Below the pieces are notes generated by a model that did no database searches, was not told the DNA's origin, and was given only the letters and a program-made list of their open reading frames with translations. Source: Curtobacterium sp. MCLR17_007 (GTDB lineage: Bacteria > Actinomycetota > Actinomycetes > Actinomycetales > Microbacteriaceae). Taken from it: a stretch of 64,000 nucleotides of DNA. Positions within the stretch are counted from its first letter, which is position 1. Each line of letters opens with the position of its first letter. The position numbers and the translations under genes were made by a program. The stretch covers positions 1,798,001-1,862,000 of the forward strand of contig NZ_CP126271.1 of assembly GCF_003234655.2 (NCBI RefSeq), read 5' to 3'. This document shows positions 60,820 to 64,000 of this stretch, piece after piece.

Positions 60820-61503
60820 ATGGGGAACGAGAACGGATCCGGTCGGCGACGTGGCGGACTGATCGGCATGACGGTGGTGGGCGCGTACCTGGTGCTGCGC
60901 TTCGGGTACCTGGCGTACCGCGAGCACGAGGACGGCATGTCGACGCCCGCGGTGATCGGCACGCTCGTGCTGTACGCGGTCGGGCTCTTCGTCATCGTCG
61001 AGATCGTCCTGGGCGTGCAGAACGCCACGACCCGCAGACGCGAGGCCGCGCTGGCACAGCAGCACCCCGGCGCCCACCTGGTGCCGGTGCTCCTGCAGAA
61101 GGACGTCGCGACGGACGTCCGCCGCGTGGCCGCGATGCTCAACGTCACGCTGACGGAGACCGTCCCACGCCGCGGACACGCGACGGTGGTCGCCGACCAG
61201 AACGGGATCGGCATCTACGTCGGCGGCAGCACCCCGCGCCTCCTGCTCGGCATCCCACGCGCGGCGATCCGCTCGGTGGGCAACGGCGAGACCAGCGCCG
61301 CGGGTCGGTACCGCTTCGGCAAGGTCGACGCGCTCCGGATCACGGTCGACAACGGGCAGTGGACCACGATCGACCTGCCGGCGTACCGCACGGTCGTCGG
61401 GTTCTCGAAGCACCTGCGTGACGAGGAGCTCACGACGCAGGTCCGGTCCGTGGCGGTCGCAGCCGGTGTCCGGCAGGACGACCTGCAGTCCCGGCCGTAC
61501 TGA
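60820..61503 (+). CDS. Hypothetical protein with two N-terminal membrane helices
   Basis: 227 residues. Helices at about 14-30 and 42-62, then a cytoplasmic domain of 160 residues: a PxxLVPVLLQKDVATDVRRVAAMLNV segment followed by strands HATVVADQNGIGIYVG, RLLLGIPRAAIRSVG and VDALRITVDNGQWTTIDLP, resembling a PH-like fold as in many actinobacterial membrane proteins. Function unknown. Confidence 0.65.
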   Translation: MGNENGSGRRRGGLIGMTVVGAYLVLRFGYLAYREHEDGMSTPAVIGTLVLYAVGLFVIVEIVLGVQNATTRRREAALAQQHPGAHLVPVLLQKDVATDVRRVAAMLNVTLTETVPRRGHATVVADQNGIGIYVGGSTPRLLLGIPRAAIRSVGNGETSAAGRYRFGKVDALRITVDNGQWTTIDLPAYRTVVGFSKHLRDEELTTQVRSVAVAAGVRQDDLQSRPY

Positions 61504-61515
61504 CCGCCGAGCCGC

Positions 61516-61734
61516 TCAGGAGGCCGGTCGGAACACGCTGATCGCGGGGGCGTCCCCGGCGTCGTGGGTCTCGTCCGTGGCCCGCCAGGTCCTGCCGTCG
61601 TGCTCGATCGTGTCCGGCAGGTCGCCGCGCACCAGGATGCGGACGGCCGGCTCGTCCCCGTCGACCAGGTCCACGCCGTGCACGTCGGGCTCGGCGGGAC
61701 CGTCGTCGGGGACTTCCTTCACGAACTCACTCAT
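61516..61734 (-). CDS. Small acidic hypothetical protein
   Basis: 72 residues, acidic, no signal or membrane helix. The core PAVRILVRGDLPDTIEHDGRTWRATDET looks like a small beta structure. It converges on the membrane protein gene 12 bases away. Not recognised. Confidence 0.5.
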   Translation of the reverse strand: MSEFVKEVPDDGPAEPDVHGVDLVDGDEPAVRILVRGDLPDTIEHDGRTWRATDETHDAGDAPAISVFRPAS

Positions 61735-61799
61735 GCTCCCGAGTGAACACGGACACGCCCGGAACCGCCCGCGGGTCGTCCGGATCGGGTGGACACGGC

Positions 61800-61805
61800 T
61801 ACACT
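61800..61805 (+). promoter_or_regulatory. -10 box of tRNA-Gly
   Basis: TACACT, 30 bases upstream of the tRNA 5' end. Confidence 0.45.
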
Positions 61806-61835
61806 CGGTGCAGCGCGGTCGTCAGGTCGTGCGAT

Positions 61836-61907
61836 GCGGATGTGGCGCAGTGGTAGCGCATCACCTTGCCAAGGTGAGGGTCGCGAGTTCGAATCTCGTC
61901 ATCCGCT
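61836..61907 (+). tRNA. tRNA-Gly (anticodon GCC), second copy
   Basis: Identical over its full 72 bases to the tRNA-Gly at 37057, including two flanking bases on the 3' side. CCA not encoded. Confidence 0.95.
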
Positions 61908-61939
61908 CGGGAACAACCGGCTCCACCCGGCCCTCACAC

Positions 61940-61961
61940 AGCCTCGACCTCGGTCGAGGCT
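61940..61961 (+). terminator. Terminator of tRNA-Gly
   Basis: 10-bp stem AGCCTCGACC/GGTCGAGGCT, followed by GTTGTGGTT. Confidence 0.75.
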
Positions 61962-62014
61962 GTTGTGGTTCCGGGGCCTGTTGTGGTTCCGGCTCAGGGC
62001 TGTTGTGGTTCCGG
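61961..62014. repeat. Three spaced copies of TGTTGTGGTTCCGG
   Basis: 14-bp copies start at 61961, 61979 and 62001 (spacing 18 and 22). They lie between the tRNA-Gly terminator and the end of the DUF6510 gene. Confidence 0.8.
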
Positions 62015-62032
62015 GCCCGGAACGGTCCTGGT

Positions 62033-62281
62033 TCAGAACGCAGCCGCTCGGACGCCCGGCATCCCGACCCACCGATGCGGCCCGTTCGTCACCACGGTGA
62101 CCAACACGGCGTCGCAGCCGTGGCAGCGGGCGACCGCCCCCATCGCCGTCCGGTACACCCGTGTCTCACCCAGGGCACCGAGCTCACCGCACCCCGTGCA
62201 CCGCAACCGCGCGACCGTGGCGTCCGGCCCCAGCACCTCGCTGAGGACACCCGCCAGTGCGTTGCCGTCGAGGACCGTCAT
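62033..62281 (-). CDS. DUF6510 family zinc-ribbon-like protein
   Basis: 82 residues. Two Cys-x-x-Cys pairs, CTGC and CHGC, 24-25 residues apart, form a probable zinc ribbon, with TRVYRTAMGAVARCHGC between and VLVTVV after. ATG 62281 overlaps the reductase stop (TGATG). Conserved as third gene of this redox operon in related bacteria; role unknown. Confidence 0.75.
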   Translation of the reverse strand: MTVLDGNALAGVLSEVLGPDATVARLRCTGCGELGALGETRVYRTAMGAVARCHGCDAVLVTVVTNGPHRWVGMPGVRAAAF

Positions 62282-63108
62282 CAGCTGCCTCCGAACCGTT
62301 CCGCACGGACGTCGCGGATGTCGTGTCCGAGCTCGCCGAGCCAGGTGAGGACCTGCTCGACGAAGGGCGTCGAACCGCACACGTAGACCAATGCCCCGTC
62401 CTCCGGCGGCAGCACCGCGGCGGCGAGGGCCTCGCGGGTGAGCCTGCCGCTCGGGGTGGACGACCCGGCGGGGGAGCGGCGGCTGTACACGACGGTCAGT
62501 GCGAACGGCGCCGCGGCGGCCTCGGCGGCGGCGAGCTCGTCGCGGAAGAAGACGTCCTCCGGGGTGCGCACGGCGTAGAGCATCCGGAACGGCTGTGGGT
62601 CGTCGAGCTCTTGGTGCGTCGACACCATCGCGAGCAGGGGGACGATGCCCGAGCCACCGGCGATGAGCTGCACGGGCCGCGACGACCGCGCGGGGCGCCA
62701 GACGAACCAGCCGCCGAGCGGTCCGTGCACCTCGAGGGCGTCGCCGACCTCGACCGCGTCGACCAGGAACGGGGACACCTCGCCGTCGTCGACCCGGTCC
62801 ACGGCCAAGGTGACCCGGGTGCCGTCGCCCGCGGAGGCGATCGAGTACGCGCGGGTGGCCTGGTAGCCGTCCTCCGCGGTCAGGCGCAGGTCGAGGTGCT
62901 GCCCCGGGTCGTTGCCCGGCCAGGTCGGCACGTCGAGGACGATGCGCCGGGCGTTCGGGGTCTCCTGGGCGACCGACGCGACGGTCGCGTCGTGCCAGGT
63001 CGGCCGCCTGCGGGGCGCGGGCGGCGGGACGGAGCCGGCCCGGGCCTCCAGACCGACGAGATCAGTGGCGGACGTGTCGGACGTGATCGACGGAGCAGGA
63101 CCGCTCAC
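62281..63108 (-). CDS. FAD-binding ferredoxin-reductase-type oxidoreductase
   Basis: 275 residues. FAD domain with the flavin motif RAYSIAS near residue 100 and GPLGGWFVW; NAD(P)-binding domain with AGGSGIVPLLAM and the C-terminal VYVCGSTPFVEQVLTWL. No iron-sulfur domain. It probably passes electrons from NAD(P)H to the neighbouring molybdopterin protein or the reverse. GTG 63108 overlaps the previous gene's stop. Confidence 0.85.
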   Translation of the reverse strand: MSGPAPSITSDTSATDLVGLEARAGSVPPPAPRRRPTWHDATVASVAQETPNARRIVLDVPTWPGNDPGQHLDLRLTAEDGYQATRAYSIASAGDGTRVTLAVDRVDDGEVSPFLVDAVEVGDALEVHGPLGGWFVWRPARSSRPVQLIAGGSGIVPLLAMVSTHQELDDPQPFRMLYAVRTPEDVFFRDELAAAEAAAAPFALTVVYSRRSPAGSSTPSGRLTREALAAAVLPPEDGALVYVCGSTPFVEQVLTWLGELGHDIRDVRAERFGGS

Positions 63109-63698
63109 CAGTACCGCTCCTCCTTCCAGGGATCGCCGTGCAGGTTGTAGCCCGCGTTCTCCCAGAAGCCCGGTTCGTCGTCGGCCTGCATGACGATCCC
63201 GCGCACCCACTTCGCGCTCTTCCAGAAGTACAGGTGCGGCACGAGCAGCCGCGCGGGTCCGCCGTGCTCGGGCTCGAGCGGCGCGCCGTCGGCCTCGAAG
63301 GCGATCCAGGCCTTGCCGTCCAACAGCTCGTCGAGCGGGACGTTGGTGGTGTACCCGCCGAAGCTGTGCACCATGCAGTAGTCGAGGGACGTCTCGACCT
63401 GGTCGAACAGCGCGTCGAGCGGGACGCCGCGCCAGGGCATGTCGAGCTTGGTCCAGTGCGTGACGCAGTGGATGTCGACCGTGACGTCCTGCACGCCGAG
63501 TGCCTGCACCTCGTCCCACGTCCACTCGGTCAGCCCGGACTCGGTGCGGATCGAGAAGCTCCAGTCCGCGGGGGCGATCTCGGGCGTCGCGCCAGCGGAC
63601 AGGACCGGCCAGTCGCGGACGAGGGTCTGGCCCGGTGGGATGCGGGAGTCGTCCTGGTCGCGACGGCGTCCGCCGAAACCCCGTGTGAAGCTCGCCAT
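63105..63698 (-). CDS. Sulfite oxidase-like molybdopterin-dependent oxidoreductase
   Basis: 197 residues, a stand-alone SUOX-fold domain like YuiH/YedY-type proteins. The molybdenum-ligating Cys78 lies in VDIHCVTHWTKLDMPW; HSFGGYTTNVPLDELL and EHGGPARLLVPHLYFWKSAKWVRGI are the other family landmarks. There is no Tat signal (a basic FGGRRRDQ but no hydrophobic stretch), so it is cytoplasmic. First gene of a three-gene operon with the FAD protein and DUF6510. Confidence 0.88.
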   Translation of the reverse strand: MASFTRGFGGRRRDQDDSRIPPGQTLVRDWPVLSAGATPEIAPADWSFSIRTESGLTEWTWDEVQALGVQDVTVDIHCVTHWTKLDMPWRGVPLDALFDQVETSLDYCMVHSFGGYTTNVPLDELLDGKAWIAFEADGAPLEPEHGGPARLLVPHLYFWKSAKWVRGIVMQADDEPGFWENAGYNLHGDPWKEERYW

Positions 63699-63829
63699 CG
63701 TTGCTCTCCCAGTCGGTCAGCGTTCCCTGTGTCGATCATGGCCCCTCGACGCCGATCCGGCGTGTAACAGGTTCGTGAACTGTGCCGCCGGGGGCGTCGA
63801 AGGATTCGCCAGGGGCGGTGAAGCCCTCT

Positions 63830-63847
63830 ATCGTTCACCGGAACGAT
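63830..63847. promoter_or_regulatory. Candidate operator before the lipoprotein gene
   Basis: Perfect dyad ATCGTTC-ACCG-GAACGAT, ending just before the ribosome-binding site of the gene at 63868. Confidence 0.5.
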
Positions 63848-63867
63848 TACCAGGAGGGGCCACCCCG

Positions 63868-64000
63868 AATGCAGCACGTCGTCCACACACCCGAATACCC
63901 GCGGCGCGGGCCGAGCCGTCGCTCGCTCCTCACCGGTGCAGCCGGACTCGCCGGCCTCGGCCTGCTCACCCTGACCGGGTGCAGTTCCGGCGCCAGTGCG
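63868..64000 (+). CDS. Lipoprotein with Tat-like signal (only the N-terminus in window)
   Basis: The 44 visible residues have the twin-arginine-like RRGPSRRSLLTG, a hydrophobic helix GAAGLAGLGLLTLTGC and a lipobox ending in Cys38. This is typical of ABC-transporter solute-binding proteins and other exported lipoproteins in Actinobacteria. The mature part is outside the window, so no substrate can be given. AGGAGG lies 12 bases upstream of the ATG. Confidence 0.75.

Overview
The window is very GC-rich, and its gene content and gene ends (GTG/ATG starts, ATGA and GTGA overlaps, TANNNT -10 boxes placed 5-7 bases before start codons) suit a motile high-GC Gram-positive of the Actinobacteria. The flagellar cluster, the BLUF protein, the GAF-ANTAR regulators, the ECF sigma/anti-sigma/sortase operon and the DUF6510 redox operon suggest the family Microbacteriaceae, possibly Curtobacterium. 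That assignment is inference.

Layout. 1-12166: mostly single genes: a quinone-reductase-like enzyme with a divergent TetR regulator and a clear operator between them, a GNAT enzyme, a BLUF blue-light protein, a RibD-C family reductase, a VOC protein, a carboxyethylornithine-synthase-like enzyme, a DszC-like flavoenzyme next to an AmiS/UreI channel, an MFS exporter, an SDR, a CPA1 antiporter and a DUF475-like membrane protein. 12315-15215: one minus-strand operon of a DUF4397 surface protein, a lipoprotein-type class F sortase, an ECF sigma factor and its anti-sigma factor. 15437-26154: flagellar stator, switch, export and control genes flbD-motA-motB-fliM-fliN-fliO-fliP-fliQ-fliR-flhB-flhA-flhF-csrA, nearly all overlapping; filament, hook and chemotaxis genes are not here. 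26229-30446: acyl-CoA oxidase, POT peptide transporter and two small unknown proteins. 30803-36491: jetA-jetB-jetC, three parts of a Wadjet/MukBEF-type SMC system, with no jetD nuclease beside them. 36565-37374: tRNA-Val(CAC) facing away from tRNA-Gly(GCC), tRNA-Cys(GCA) and tRNA-Val(GAC). 37424-40845: a ppGpp-hydrolase-like HD protein, two tandem GAF-ANTAR regulators and an AraC regulator. 41000-48367: a four-gene ABC operon with two very large FtsX-type permeases and two ATPases, one carrying an AbrB-like tail. 48496-59235: GrpB, MTA/SAH nucleosidase, DUF2254 protein, two two-component systems, a GH43 enzyme and a DUF4232 lipoprotein. 59274-64000: a membrane protein, a double-GNAT gene broken by a frameshift, small unknown genes, a second identical tRNA-Gly, a molybdopterin/FAD/DUF6510 redox operon, and the start of a Tat-type lipoprotein.

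The best leads are the jetABC locus without jetD, a four-site 11-bp-phased operator in front of the second two-component system, an FlhF whose GTPase P-loop is gone, an ABC ATPase fused to an AbrB-like fold, and a set of tandem repeats that repeatedly start at stop codons.
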